Translations under genes and position numbers: made by a program
Notes under the pieces: model-generated
What the model saw: only the letters and a program-made list of their open reading frames with translations
Database searches by the model: none
Told to the model about the DNA's origin: nothing
Shown here: one piece after another, positions 1-6,817 of the stretch
Numbering within the stretch: the stretch's first letter is position 1
Layout: every line of letters starts with the position of its first letter
Origin: an uncultured Bacilli bacterium
GTDB taxonomy: Bacteria > Bacillota_I > Bacilli_A > RF39 > UBA660
DNA length: 9,951 nt
NCBI GenBank assembly: GCA_947631285.1
Contig: CANRKS010000032.1
Coordinates: 1 to 9,951 of the forward strand
Direction of reading: 5' to 3'

Positions 1-74
1 ACATCTTTATAATCAACACTTTTACCAGCACACATTTGACATATTTTCTTTTTCTTACGATAAAATTCTGCCAT
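1..74 (-). CDS. rpsR: 30S ribosomal protein S18, N-terminal part (runs off window)
   Basis: Only the first 24 codons are present; the gene continues past the low end of the window. The visible start, MAEFYRKKKKICQMCAGKS, followed by VDYKD, matches the S18 N-terminus: a basic stretch, a CxxC pair (C12, C15) and the conserved (I/V)DYKD. S18 binds the 30S platform together with S6. The CxxC suggests the zinc-binding form of S18, but the partner cysteines would lie outside the window. The ATG at 74-72 follows a strong AAAGGAGG ribosome binding site in the 18-base gap after ssb. It is the last gene of the conserved rpsF-ssb-rpsR operon, which supports the call. Confidence 0.93.
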   Translation of the reverse strand, partial: MAEFYRKKKKICQMCAGKSVDYKD

Positions 75-92
75 TTATATTTCCTCCTTTAA

Positions 93-575
93 TTAGAATG
101 GTAGATCATCACTACTTAAAGTAATTTCTTCGCCAAAACTTTTAAAAGGGTCCTCTGTTAAATCAGTACTTTCTAAATTCATTTCAGGAATAGCATTAGC
201 TTCTTCTCCAGAAACTTCTGGACTCGGATTAAATGTTGGTTGAGAATCATTACTAGTATTTTTGGAGCTTAAGAAATTAACTACATCACACACAACTTCA
301 GTTGTATATCTTTTAGTTCCATCTTGAGCATCATAACTACTTGTTCTAATTCGACCTTCAGCTGACACTAATGACCCTTTATGACAATATTTAGAAATAT
401 TATCAGCTTGTCTTCCCCAAGCACTGCAATTAATGAAATCAGCACCTCTTTCACCATTTTTATTAGTAAAATTTTGAGAAACAGCAATAGTAAATCTCGT
501 CACAGCCATTCCACTTGGTGTTGTTCTTAACTCCGGATCCCTAGTTAGTCTTCCAACTAATAACACTTTATTCAT
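93..575 (-). CDS. ssb: Single-stranded DNA-binding protein
   Basis: A 160-residue SSB that coats single-stranded DNA during replication, repair and recombination. Residues 1 to about 103 form the OB-fold, with the typical start MNKVLLVGRLTRDPELR, the core segment FINCSAWGRQADN and the strand SLVSAEGRIRTSSY. Residues 104-150 are a low-complexity linker rich in S, N, P and E. The protein ends in SSDDLPF, the acidic tip that recruits partner proteins (family consensus DDDIPF). Length is normal for a Firmicute SSB. The ATG lies 3 bases after the rpsF stop. Its ribosome binding site (GAAAGTGAG) is weak and sits inside the end of rpsF, so translation is probably coupled to rpsF. Confidence 0.97.
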   Translation of the reverse strand: MNKVLLVGRLTRDPELRTTPSGMAVTRFTIAVSQNFTNKNGERGADFINCSAWGRQADNISKYCHKGSLVSAEGRIRTSSYDAQDGTKRYTTEVVCDVVNFLSSKNTSNDSQPTFNPSPEVSGEEANAIPEMNLESTDLTEDPFKSFGEEITLSSDDLPF

Positions 576-578
576 GGT

Positions 579-869
579 CTACTCACTTTCTTTTTTTAAG
601 ATTAAATGTCTTAAAATATTTTCATTAATACGAAGTTTACGATCAAATTCGCGAATTGCATCATGAGATGCTTCAACATTCATTAAGTAGTAAAAACCAC
701 TAACTTCTTTGTTGATTGGGTAAGCAAGTTTCTTTCTTCCCATATCTTTGAATTCGATAACTTTTGATTTATTGTCAGTAATTAGCTTTTGAACATCTTT
801 AACAAGAGTATTTAATGTTGCATCATCTAAAGTTGCCTTAACAATAAACATTATTTCATAATTAGTCAT
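579..869 (-). CDS. rpsF: 30S ribosomal protein S6
   Basis: S6 is a 96-residue small-subunit protein that pairs with S18 on the 30S platform. The start MTNYEIMFIVKATLDD, the middle KDMGRKKLAYPINKEVSGFY and the end FDRKLRINENILRHLILK are all typical of S6 (MRKYEIMYII, GKRRLAYEI, LRLNENVLR in relatives). The length is normal, with no acidic C-terminal extension. The ATG at 869-867 follows an AAGGAGGTGG ribosome binding site. It is the first gene of the rpsF-ssb-rpsR operon, with its own promoter and a structured leader just upstream. In other bacteria this leader position is often bound by the S6:S18 complex for feedback control. Confidence 0.97.
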   Translation of the reverse strand: MTNYEIMFIVKATLDDATLNTLVKDVQKLITDNKSKVIEFKDMGRKKLAYPINKEVSGFYYLMNVEASHDAIREFDRKLRINENILRHLILKKESE

Positions 870-894
870 CTTTCCACCTCCTTATGGTCATTGG

Positions 895-940
895 GCTTTT
901 ATCAATAATAAAAGCAAGGAGTAAATTTTTTACTCGCTTT
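895..940 (-). promoter_or_regulatory. rpsF leader with two mutually exclusive hairpins (possible S6:S18 autoregulatory leader)
   Basis: Two stems share one segment. The promoter-proximal stem (911-940) pairs AAAGC plus GAGTAAA with TTTACTC plus GCTTT, leaving a CTT bulge and an AAA loop. The second stem (895-915) pairs GCTTTTAT with ATAAAAGC around a TATTG loop. Both need the GCUUU at 911-915, so only one can form fully at a time. The second stem ends about 15 bases before the rpsF ribosome binding site. Leaders of rpsF operons in other bacteria carry an S6:S18-binding motif with a conserved CCG in a bulge. No CCG is visible here, so this is either a divergent version or a different control element. 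Confidence 0.5.
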
Positions 941-942
941 AT

Positions 943-971
943 AGTATACCAAAAATGAATTTAATTGTAAA
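943..971 (-). promoter_or_regulatory. Promoter of the rpsF-ssb-rpsR operon
   Basis: TTTACA (966-971) and TATACT (943-948) are separated by exactly 17 bases, and TG one base before the -10 makes it an extended -10. Each hexamer differs from the SigA/sigma-70 consensus at one position. Transcription would begin near 936, just inside the leader stem-loop. A second TATAAT (994-999) lies further upstream but has no convincing -35 box. Confidence 0.82.
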
Positions 972-1024
972 TAATTAAATCCCATTTATTTATATTATAG
1001 TTTTCGTATAAATATGAACTTATT

Positions 1025-2206
1025 CTATAAACTAGTTCCCGTTTTCATTTCTTTTTCAAAAGGAGTATTATTTGTCAAATTGGCTAAAATTTCTTCTTCC
1101 GTATCTCCTAGTCCTGCTCTTTTAGCATACTCTATAAGAGCATTTACAAATTCTTCATTTTCCCTTGGTATATCCTCTTTATCAAATGTTTGAAAAGGTA
1201 CACCAAATGCTTTAGTCATTCCTTTACGGTATTCAAATGAAGTGAATTTTTGATATTCTTCATCAGATAAAGCTTTTATCATATGTAAAATATTAATCAT
1301 GGTTTTAACCCCATCTTCACCAATTCCTTCAACATTTCTAAATTCATAAATACCTTCAACTTTTAAATCTTTTTGAAGCGCTAATTGGCCAATAATTTCG
1401 GTTAACCGAGGATTTTCTGTAATTGCATAATTATTTTTTAAATCTAATAAATCTTCTGGCTCAAAAAAGCCCCATGTTGATAATTCACTTAATAAATCAG
1501 TATATTCTTTTTCAGAATAAATATATCCTAAAGCTTTAACTCCTTCTAAGTCTAAATGGCCAAAAAGACCTAAACAAATTATTTCTAAATGTTTAGAATT
1601 CAGTAAATCTTGTCGAACATTAGCCATATTTAAAGAAATACTTCCTCGATCTTTAAATGAATCAAAACTAATTATTTTATTAACAATGCGATATTTATCT
1701 ATTCTTCTTTTTCTTGCAGAAGGATTATTTAAAGAAGCATGATTTATTTGTTCCTTTACTTCTTCACTGGTATAATTAATCGCTGTCGTAAATTTTAACT
1801 TTTGATCTAGTTCTTTAAAACGAGGAATTGCACTTCTTTCCACATAATAACCATTAATTTCTGATAATTCATCAACCTTTTTAGCTAAAGAATTCATTAG
1901 CATTACCTTTAATTCACTATATAAAGGTGCATCTTCACTAGCCTCCATTAAACTATCACATTTATCAATTAATTTTTTATTAAGAGCTAATGGAGCATTA
2001 GTATTTTGAAAAACCAGAATAGTTCTTTCAGCATCACATAAATCCCTAAACTCAAGTAAATATTCATTAGCAATATTATAACCTAAATAAACGGTAAAAA
2101 AGCCCATTGCGTTTTCTTCTTTAGAGATCTCTTTTTCTTTGGCTTCACTTAAATTAATTATTTCCACGATTCGAGCAATAATATCATTTACCATTGTTTT
2201 TGCCAT
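1025..2206 (-). CDS. Hypothetical protein, 393 residues, soluble, unrecognised
   Basis: I do not recognise this protein. It is 393 residues long, charged, without a signal peptide or membrane segment, and probably cytosolic and mostly helical. Visible elements are a Lys/Arg-rich patch, ARKRRIDKYR, near residue 170, a glycine-bearing VEGIGEDGVKTMINIL near residue 300 that might be a helical turn, and an acidic, helical C-terminal segment. None is diagnostic. The ATG at 2206-2204 follows GAAAGGGGAT, a good ribosome binding site. The gene starts 15 bases after the ychF stop on the same strand, so it is probably the last gene of the parA-to-ychF run. No clear terminator follows it. It occupies the place between ychF and rpsF, which are adjacent in B. 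subtilis. Confidence 0.85.
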   Translation of the reverse strand: MAKTMVNDIIARIVEIINLSEAKEKEISKEENAMGFFTVYLGYNIANEYLLEFRDLCDAERTILVFQNTNAPLALNKKLIDKCDSLMEASEDAPLYSELKVMLMNSLAKKVDELSEINGYYVERSAIPRFKELDQKLKFTTAINYTSEEVKEQINHASLNNPSARKRRIDKYRIVNKIISFDSFKDRGSISLNMANVRQDLLNSKHLEIICLGLFGHLDLEGVKALGYIYSEKEYTDLLSELSTWGFFEPEDLLDLKNNYAITENPRLTEIIGQLALQKDLKVEGIYEFRNVEGIGEDGVKTMINILHMIKALSDEEYQKFTSFEYRKGMTKAFGVPFQTFDKEDIPRENEEFVNALIEYAKRAGLGDTEEEILANLTNNTPFEKEMKTGTSL

Positions 2207-2221
2207 TTTTATATCCCCTTT

Positions 2222-3322
2222 CTAAACATTAAATCTAAAATAGCAAATATCGCCATCGACAACTTCATAGTCTTTTCCTTCCAGTCTTAAACGACCAGCT
2301 TCGCGCACTTTTAATTCACTATTTAATTCTTTTAAATCATTAAAGCTCATAACTTCCGCTTTAATAAAACCTTTTTCAAAATCACTATGAATAATTCCTG
2401 CACACTTAGGAGCTTTCATTCCTTTTCTAAAAGTCCAAGCTCGACATTCATCAGCCCCAGCTGTAAAGAAGGTTGCAAGTCCTAATAAATCATAAGTAGC
2501 AAAAATTAATTTATCAAGCCCACTATTGGCTATTCCTAAATCCTTTAAAAATTCTTTTCTTTCTTCATCCGTATAATCAGCTAAATCACTTTCTAATTTA
2601 GCACACATAACTACAACGCCAGCTTTTTCTTTTTCCGCATATTCTTTTAAAACTAAAGAGTAATTATTATCACCAACTGAAGCACTTTCTTCGTCTACAT
2701 TAGCAACATAAATTATTTTTTTATAAGTAATAAGATTAAAATTTTTAATTATATCTATTTCATCTTCTGTAAATTCTAATAATCTTACCGGAATGCTTTT
2801 TTCTAAATTTTCTTTTATTCTTTTTAAAACATTTACTTCTCTTAAAGCATCTTTATCTTTAGTAGTTTCGGCTTTCTTTTCTATTTTACCTAATCTATTA
2901 ACAACTATTTCTAAATCAGATAATATTAATTCTGTATTAATAATTTCAACGTCCCTAATTGGATCAGTTTTTCCTTCAACATGGGTAATGTTTTCATCAT
3001 CAAAACATCTAACAACTTCAACAATGGCATCAACCTCTCTTATATGAGATAAAAATTTGTTTCCTAATCCTTCTCCCGTAGATGCGCCACTTACTAAACC
3101 AGCAATATCAATAAATTCAAATGTTGTAGGAACAACACTTTTAGGATTGTATAAACTTACTAAATAATCCAACCTTGTATCAGGAACAATTACAACCCCA
3201 ACATTTGGTTCAATAGTAGCAAATGGATAATTAGCTGCTAGAATGTGTTTTTTAGTTATGGCATTAAATAATGTTGATTTACCAACATTAGGTAATCCCA
3301 CAATTCCTGCTTGTAAACTCAT
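2222..3322 (-). CDS. ychF: Redox-regulated ATPase YchF (Obg-related, OLA1/EngD family)
   Basis: YchF is a cytosolic P-loop ATPase of the Obg family that associates with ribosomes. The 366 residues match the usual length. Visible elements are the P-loop GLPNVGKS (9-16), switch region YPFATIEPN (32-40), DIAGLV (72-77), and NVDE (208-211) in place of the NKxD guanine-specificity motif; that swap is the known basis for ATP preference in this family. A coiled-coil arm lies around 130-180. The C-terminal TGS domain (about 283-366) carries GIIHSDFEKGFIKAEV and ends FRFNV. I chose the ATG at 3322-3320 because the protein then begins MSLQAGIVGLPNVGKS as in relatives and follows AGGAGG. A longer frame upstream would run into the transporter gene. 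The gap to the transporter stop is 8 bases. Confidence 0.97.
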   Translation of the reverse strand: MSLQAGIVGLPNVGKSTLFNAITKKHILAANYPFATIEPNVGVVIVPDTRLDYLVSLYNPKSVVPTTFEFIDIAGLVSGASTGEGLGNKFLSHIREVDAIVEVVRCFDDENITHVEGKTDPIRDVEIINTELILSDLEIVVNRLGKIEKKAETTKDKDALREVNVLKRIKENLEKSIPVRLLEFTEDEIDIIKNFNLITYKKIIYVANVDEESASVGDNNYSLVLKEYAEKEKAGVVVMCAKLESDLADYTDEERKEFLKDLGIANSGLDKLIFATYDLLGLATFFTAGADECRAWTFRKGMKAPKCAGIIHSDFEKGFIKAEVMSFNDLKELNSELKVREAGRLRLEGKDYEVVDGDICYFRFNV

Positions 3323-3330
3323 ATTTCCTC

Positions 3331-4872
3331 CTACATCGTTGGAACAGCATTTATTCCAATTGGTATACCTATAATATACCATACAATAACTAAAACTAAT
3401 AGAGTTAAACTAATTATAATCGTGTATGGCAATTGATATTTGATTGATTCTAGTAAATGAATCTTTTCTTCCCTTTGATTATATTTCTCTAAAAAAGCTA
3501 AATAAACAATAAAATAAGCTAAGACAGGGGTAATATTCATTATTCCAGCTTCTGCAAATCTAAAGACAATTTGGGCAAAAGCAGGAGTCATACCATTTTG
3601 CATAAATAAAGGAATAATTGTTGAAGATAGCATTCGCCATTTTAACGTACTAGATGGAACAAAAATCGTACATAACATTATTCCTATAAATGTTAAAACA
3701 ATTAAAGGCAATCCCGTAAAATTACTTTGCGTAATAATAGAACTGACAAATGCAACTATAACATTACCCATATTAGTTTGTTTTAAAATACTTATAAATA
3801 TAGAGGCTAAAAAGATCATAACTAGCATATTACCAATACCATCTAAAGAATGACCAAAATTATCACAGAAATCATCATGATTTTTAATTGTTTTAACCCC
3901 AATTCCATAAAATAAACCAAGAATAATAAATAATAAAGTAACGATAAAGACAAATCCATTACTAAAGAAAGAATTAACGCTAAAAAGCTTATCAATATAA
4001 GCCGTTTGACTATAATCGAGTAAAGCCCCACTTAAAGGAAGACCAGGAATAATACTATAAATAAAGACAATTAAATAAATAAAAGCACTTGAACAGGCAT
4101 AAATCATACCTTTTTTCTCATCTTTAGTGACAATATCTTCTTCTAGTTCTCTTTCCGTAAATTCATATTTTGGTAACTTTTTAACAACAATATTTTCTGT
4201 CACAACAGTAATTATATATGATACTAAAATAACAGCAACACTCATAATGATAAAAAAGGATAAACCATTAACTGTATGCACAGAATCTATAGTTTGCGAA
4301 ACTAAATTAGTATATGTTGATAAAGCCGAGTCCGTACTAGTGAAGAAAATATTAATAGCATTACCACAAGATAAAGCTGCAAAAGAAGTAATAATTCCAA
4401 TTGCTGGGTTTCTTTTACCATAATAAAATAATAAAGCTCCTAGGGGAATAAATATTAAATATGATAAATCACCAAATAAACTGGATATAACACAAATAAA
4501 AACGAATAAAAATGTAACTGTTTTTTTCTTAAGCCTTTTTGTTGTTAAAGTAATAGCGGTTTGTAAAAAACCACTTTTATCCATTATACTAATACCCATT
4601 AAAAGGATTATCAAATTAGAAAGAACCGTAAAATTAGCAAAATTAGATACCGTATTTGTAAATATATATTTAATACCACTTAAAGAAAATAAAGATTTAA
4701 CTAATTCAGTTACCGGTGTAATATCAGTCGTAATATTATTTATTTGATAATAAGTGGCTTGAACATCTAACAAATGAAAAATCCCACTTAAAATGATTGT
4801 TGCTACAATTAGAACAACATACGTCATAAGGGGATGTAATTTGCCTTTATTCTTTTTTCGCATTCTTCTCAT
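3331..4872 (-). CDS. AbgT family transporter
   Basis: An integral membrane protein of 513 residues with roughly 9-11 hydrophobic segments and a basic cytosolic start (MRRMRKKNKGK). It resembles AbgT/MtrF: the start HPLMTYVVLIVATIILSG, the segment LMGISIMDKSGFLQTAI, the first re-entrant region near SCGNAINIFFTSTDSALS (168-185), and the diagnostic C-terminal stretch VPSSTLKWRMLSS (405-417), PLFMQNGMTPAFAQ and NITPVLAYF. Family members import p-aminobenzoyl-glutamate or export sulfonamide drugs; which applies here cannot be told. The family's usual D/S-S-T-N before the last ITP is replaced by AEAGIMN. The ATG at 4872 is preferred because AGAAGGTG lies 7 bases upstream. It overlaps the DUF951 gene by 26 bases, which suggests coupled translation. 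Confidence 0.87.
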   Translation of the reverse strand: MRRMRKKNKGKLHPLMTYVVLIVATIILSGIFHLLDVQATYYQINNITTDITPVTELVKSLFSLSGIKYIFTNTVSNFANFTVLSNLIILLMGISIMDKSGFLQTAITLTTKRLKKKTVTFLFVFICVISSLFGDLSYLIFIPLGALLFYYGKRNPAIGIITSFAALSCGNAINIFFTSTDSALSTYTNLVSQTIDSVHTVNGLSFFIIMSVAVILVSYIITVVTENIVVKKLPKYEFTERELEEDIVTKDEKKGMIYACSSAFIYLIVFIYSIIPGLPLSGALLDYSQTAYIDKLFSVNSFFSNGFVFIVTLLFIILGLFYGIGVKTIKNHDDFCDNFGHSLDGIGNMLVMIFLASIFISILKQTNMGNVIVAFVSSIITQSNFTGLPLIVLTFIGIMLCTIFVPSSTLKWRMLSSTIIPLFMQNGMTPAFAQIVFRFAEAGIMNITPVLAYFIVYLAFLEKYNQREEKIHLLESIKYQLPYTIIISLTLLVLVIVWYIIGIPIGINAVPTM

Positions 4873-5053
4873 CTTTAAGCACCTTCTTTAGCTTTTTTTG
4901 AAACTCTAATCTATCCATCATTATTTCTCTACCACAATTATTGCATTTTAATTTTATATCAACACCTACTCTAGTTATAGTCCATAAATTAGATCCACAG
5001 GCATGACTTTTTCGCATAATAACTTCATCGTTTAGAGAAAAACTTTTATCCAT
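4847..5053 (-). CDS. DUF951 family protein (YyzM-like)
   Basis: A small, 68-residue, basic cytosolic protein. It matches DUF951, including B. subtilis YyzM: LNDEVIMRKSHACGSNLWTI, then RVGVDIKLKCNNCGREIMM, then a Lys-rich helix. H17, C19, C37 and C40 are placed like a small zinc-binding site; metal binding is inference. The molecular function of the family is unknown. Its place next to parAB and ychF is conserved in Firmicutes. The ATG shares one base with the parB stop (TAATG), with AGGTGA upstream, and the 3' end overlaps the transporter gene by 26 bases. The overlapped C-terminus is DEKNAKKE, so most of the fold is outside the overlap. Confidence 0.9.
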   Translation of the reverse strand: MDKSFSLNDEVIMRKSHACGSNLWTITRVGVDIKLKCNNCGREIMMDRLEFQKKLKKVLKDEKNAKKE

Positions 5054-5937
5054 TACTCTTCACCTATAGAAATATCAAAAATTTCCATAATTCTTTCTAA
5101 ATCTTTAATTGAATCAAATGTTATTTCAATTTTATTCTTATTTACTTTAACTTTATTACCAATTTTATCACTAATAACTCTTTCATACATAATAAGTTTT
5201 GGATCACTATTTTTTTCTTTCATTGGTTTTCTTTTAATAATTTCCTTGCCACTTACAATCCGTTCAATATCTCTGACATTTAAATTTTCTTTAATAATTC
5301 TATCAGCTAATTCTATAACTTGTTCTGGATTTTCTAATTTACTTAATACTCTTCCATGAGATGCTGATAATTCTTTATTAATAAGCATACTTTGAACTTT
5401 TTCTGGCAATTTTAAAAGTCCTAAAAGGTTAGTTATGTAACTTCTACTTTTACCAAATTTAGTAGCAAATTCATCTTGAGTCATACCTTTTAAATTAATA
5501 ATATTTAAAACACTTTTAGCTTCATCTATAGGATTTAAATCTTCTCTTTGAATATTTTCAATTAAAGCAATCTCCATCATTTCTTGATCTGTAAAATCTT
5601 TAACAATGGCTGGTATTTCTTTTAAACCAGCAATTTTAGAAGCTCTAAGTCTTCTTTCACCAGCAATTAATTCATAACCCTTAATGCTTTTTTTAACTAA
5701 AACTGGTTGTACTACCCCATATTCTTTAATTGATTGGGCTAATTCATTTAAACTTTCTTCATTAAATTTAGTCCGTGGTTGATAAGGATTTCTTCTTATT
5801 TCATCAACATTTATTTCTACAATATCATTTTTACTTTCTTTAACAATCTCTTTTTCAAAATTGTCAAAATCGATAACATTGTTATTGGTAAATAATTGTT
5901 CTAAACCTCTTCCTAAAGCTTTTTTCTTAGTTTCCAT
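5053..5937 (-). CDS. parB: Chromosome partitioning protein ParB (Spo0J type)
   Basis: A 294-residue ParB, the CTP-dependent clamp that loads at parS near the origin and spreads along DNA. Visible parts: N-terminal KKALGRGLEQLF, the ParA-stimulating motif; a linker; the CTP-binding ParB/Srx domain with NPYQPRTKF, GVVQPVLV, GERRLRAS (93-100) and ENIQRED (127-133); the helix-turn-helix MTQDEFATKFGKSRSYITNL (152-171) that reads parS; and the C-terminal dimerisation domain (about 245-291). The ATG at 5937 overlaps the end of parA by 11 bases. A TTG at 5946 would add three residues, but the ATG gives the standard N-terminus. The shared ribosome binding site AAGGAAGTGAT lies inside parA, at a spacing that is long for the ATG and short for the TTG. 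The start is therefore not certain. Confidence 0.95.
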   Translation of the reverse strand: METKKKALGRGLEQLFTNNNVIDFDNFEKEIVKESKNDIVEINVDEIRRNPYQPRTKFNEESLNELAQSIKEYGVVQPVLVKKSIKGYELIAGERRLRASKIAGLKEIPAIVKDFTDQEMMEIALIENIQREDLNPIDEAKSVLNIINLKGMTQDEFATKFGKSRSYITNLLGLLKLPEKVQSMLINKELSASHGRVLSKLENPEQVIELADRIIKENLNVRDIERIVSGKEIIKRKPMKEKNSDPKLIMYERVISDKIGNKVKVNKNKIEITFDSIKDLERIMEIFDISIGEE

Positions 5938-6712
5938 TACGCTCAATCACTTCCTTTGCTAAATTATGATAAGCTTCGGTTGCTCGACTGGTAGGATCAT
6001 ATTCATTAATAGGTTTACCATGACTAGGAGCCTCAACTAATCTTACTAACCTTGGAATTATGGTATTAAATACTTTATCTTTAAAATATTTTCTAATTTC
6101 TTCTATAACTTCAAGACCAATATTAGTTCTACCATCTAGCATAGTTAATAGTACCCCTTCAATTCTTAAATTAGGATTCATACTTGATTGAACCATAATG
6201 ATCGAATTTAAAAGTTGGGTTATTCCTTCAAGAGCAAAAAATTCGCATTGAACAGGAATAATAACAGAATCACTAGCCACTAAAGCATTCATTGTTCCAA
6301 GTCCTAAAGATGGTTGACAATCAATAATAATGTAATCAAATATATGCCTAATTTCATTAATGGCTTTTTTTAATTGTTCATTTTGATGAAAGTTTTGATC
6401 ATCTAGCATTCTTTTAACAAATTCGACATCAACACCAGCTAAATTTAATGTTGAAGGAATAAGAGCTAAATTGTCAAATTCAGTTTTAATAATACTTTCT
6501 TCAATTGGGCATTTTCCTGTTATAACTTCATAGATATCGTGTTCAAAATCAGAGGAGGTGAGACCCAACCCTGTAGTTGCATTACTTTGGGGATCTAAAT
6601 CAATTAATAATACTTTTTTATCTTCTTTTCCCAAGGCAGCTGCCAAATTGATACTAGTAGTGGTTTTACCTACTCCCCCTTTTTGATTAACTAATGATAT
6701 AACTTTAGCCAT
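5927..6712 (-). CDS. parA: Chromosome partitioning ATPase ParA (Soj type)
   Basis: A 261-residue ParA/Soj ATPase of the MinD/ParA superfamily. It cycles between nucleoid-bound dimer and monomer to separate ParB-bound origins and, in Bacillus, to adjust DnaA activity. Visible: deviant Walker A KGGVGKTT (11-18), Walker A' LIDLDPQ (36-42), Walker B IIIDCQPSLG (128-137), PVQCEFFALEG (153-163) and VRLVEAPSHGKPI (223-235). It lacks the N-terminal DNA-binding domain of plasmid type Ia ParA and has the chromosomal type length. The ATG at 6712-6710 follows AGAGGTG with 6 bases between. The frame stays open 17 codons upstream, but the family start MAKVISLVNQKGGVGKTT fits only this ATG. It is first in its operon. 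Confidence 0.97.
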   Translation of the reverse strand: MAKVISLVNQKGGVGKTTTSINLAAALGKEDKKVLLIDLDPQSNATTGLGLTSSDFEHDIYEVITGKCPIEESIIKTEFDNLALIPSTLNLAGVDVEFVKRMLDDQNFHQNEQLKKAINEIRHIFDYIIIDCQPSLGLGTMNALVASDSVIIPVQCEFFALEGITQLLNSIIMVQSSMNPNLRIEGVLLTMLDGRTNIGLEVIEEIRKYFKDKVFNTIIPRLVRLVEAPSHGKPINEYDPTSRATEAYHNLAKEVIERNGN

Positions 6713-6744
6713 AAAATACACCTCTAATTTTTCACACTCACTAC

Positions 6745-6769
6745 TTAATATTTTATCACACAATATTAA
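6745..6769 (-). promoter_or_regulatory. parA promoter with overlapping inverted repeat
   Basis: On the minus strand TGATAAAAT (6750-6758) is an extended -10 element, with TAAAAT one base off consensus. No good -35 lies 16-18 bases upstream. An exact inverted repeat, TTAATATT and AATATTAA (6762-6769 and 6745-6752), with a 9-base spacer, straddles the -10. That is where a repressor would block polymerase. It may be an operator, perhaps for ParA or another regulator, but in AT-rich DNA an 8-base AT palindrome can arise by chance. Transcription would begin near 6743, giving a leader of about 30 bases. Confidence 0.5.
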
Positions 6770-6779
6770 ATAGCACTAG

Positions 6780-6808
6780 AAAAAAGAAAGAATATTTAAA
6801 ATTCTTTC
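6780..6808 (-). terminator. Intrinsic terminator after the three-gene accessory operon
   Basis: A perfect 8-base-pair stem, GAAAGAAT with ATTCTTTC, encloses a 7-base loop and runs straight into TTTTTT on the minus strand. It starts 9 bases after the stop at 6818 and separates this operon from parA. The stem is AT-rich, so it may be only moderately strong. Confidence 0.75.
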
Positions 6809-6817
6809 ATAATTTAT

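Noticed and set aside
981..1015. Hairpin after the 393-residue gene as a terminator (TATTTATA with TATAAATA)
   Set aside because: The stem is all A/T with a 12-base loop and no T tract follows, so it does not look like an intrinsic terminator. How the parA-to-393 transcript ends is not visible.
2793..3047. Plus-strand open frame of 84 codons inside ychF
   Set aside because: It lies antisense to conserved YchF sequence, has a biased Ser/Leu/Phe composition and no ribosome binding site that I can see; it is a shadow of the real gene.
3843..4031. Minus-strand hydrophobic frame of 62 codons inside the transporter
   Set aside because: It is an alternative frame of hydrophobic membrane-segment codons, which readily gives Leu/Ile-rich shadows.
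4127..4423. Plus-strand open frame of 98 codons antisense to the transporter
   Set aside because: It is opposite transporter codons that match the AbgT family, and no promoter or ribosome binding site supports it.
6713..6817. parS or DnaA boxes near parAB
   Set aside because: I looked for TGTTTCACGTGAAACA-like and TTATCCACA-like sequences here and in the rest of the window and found none convincing.
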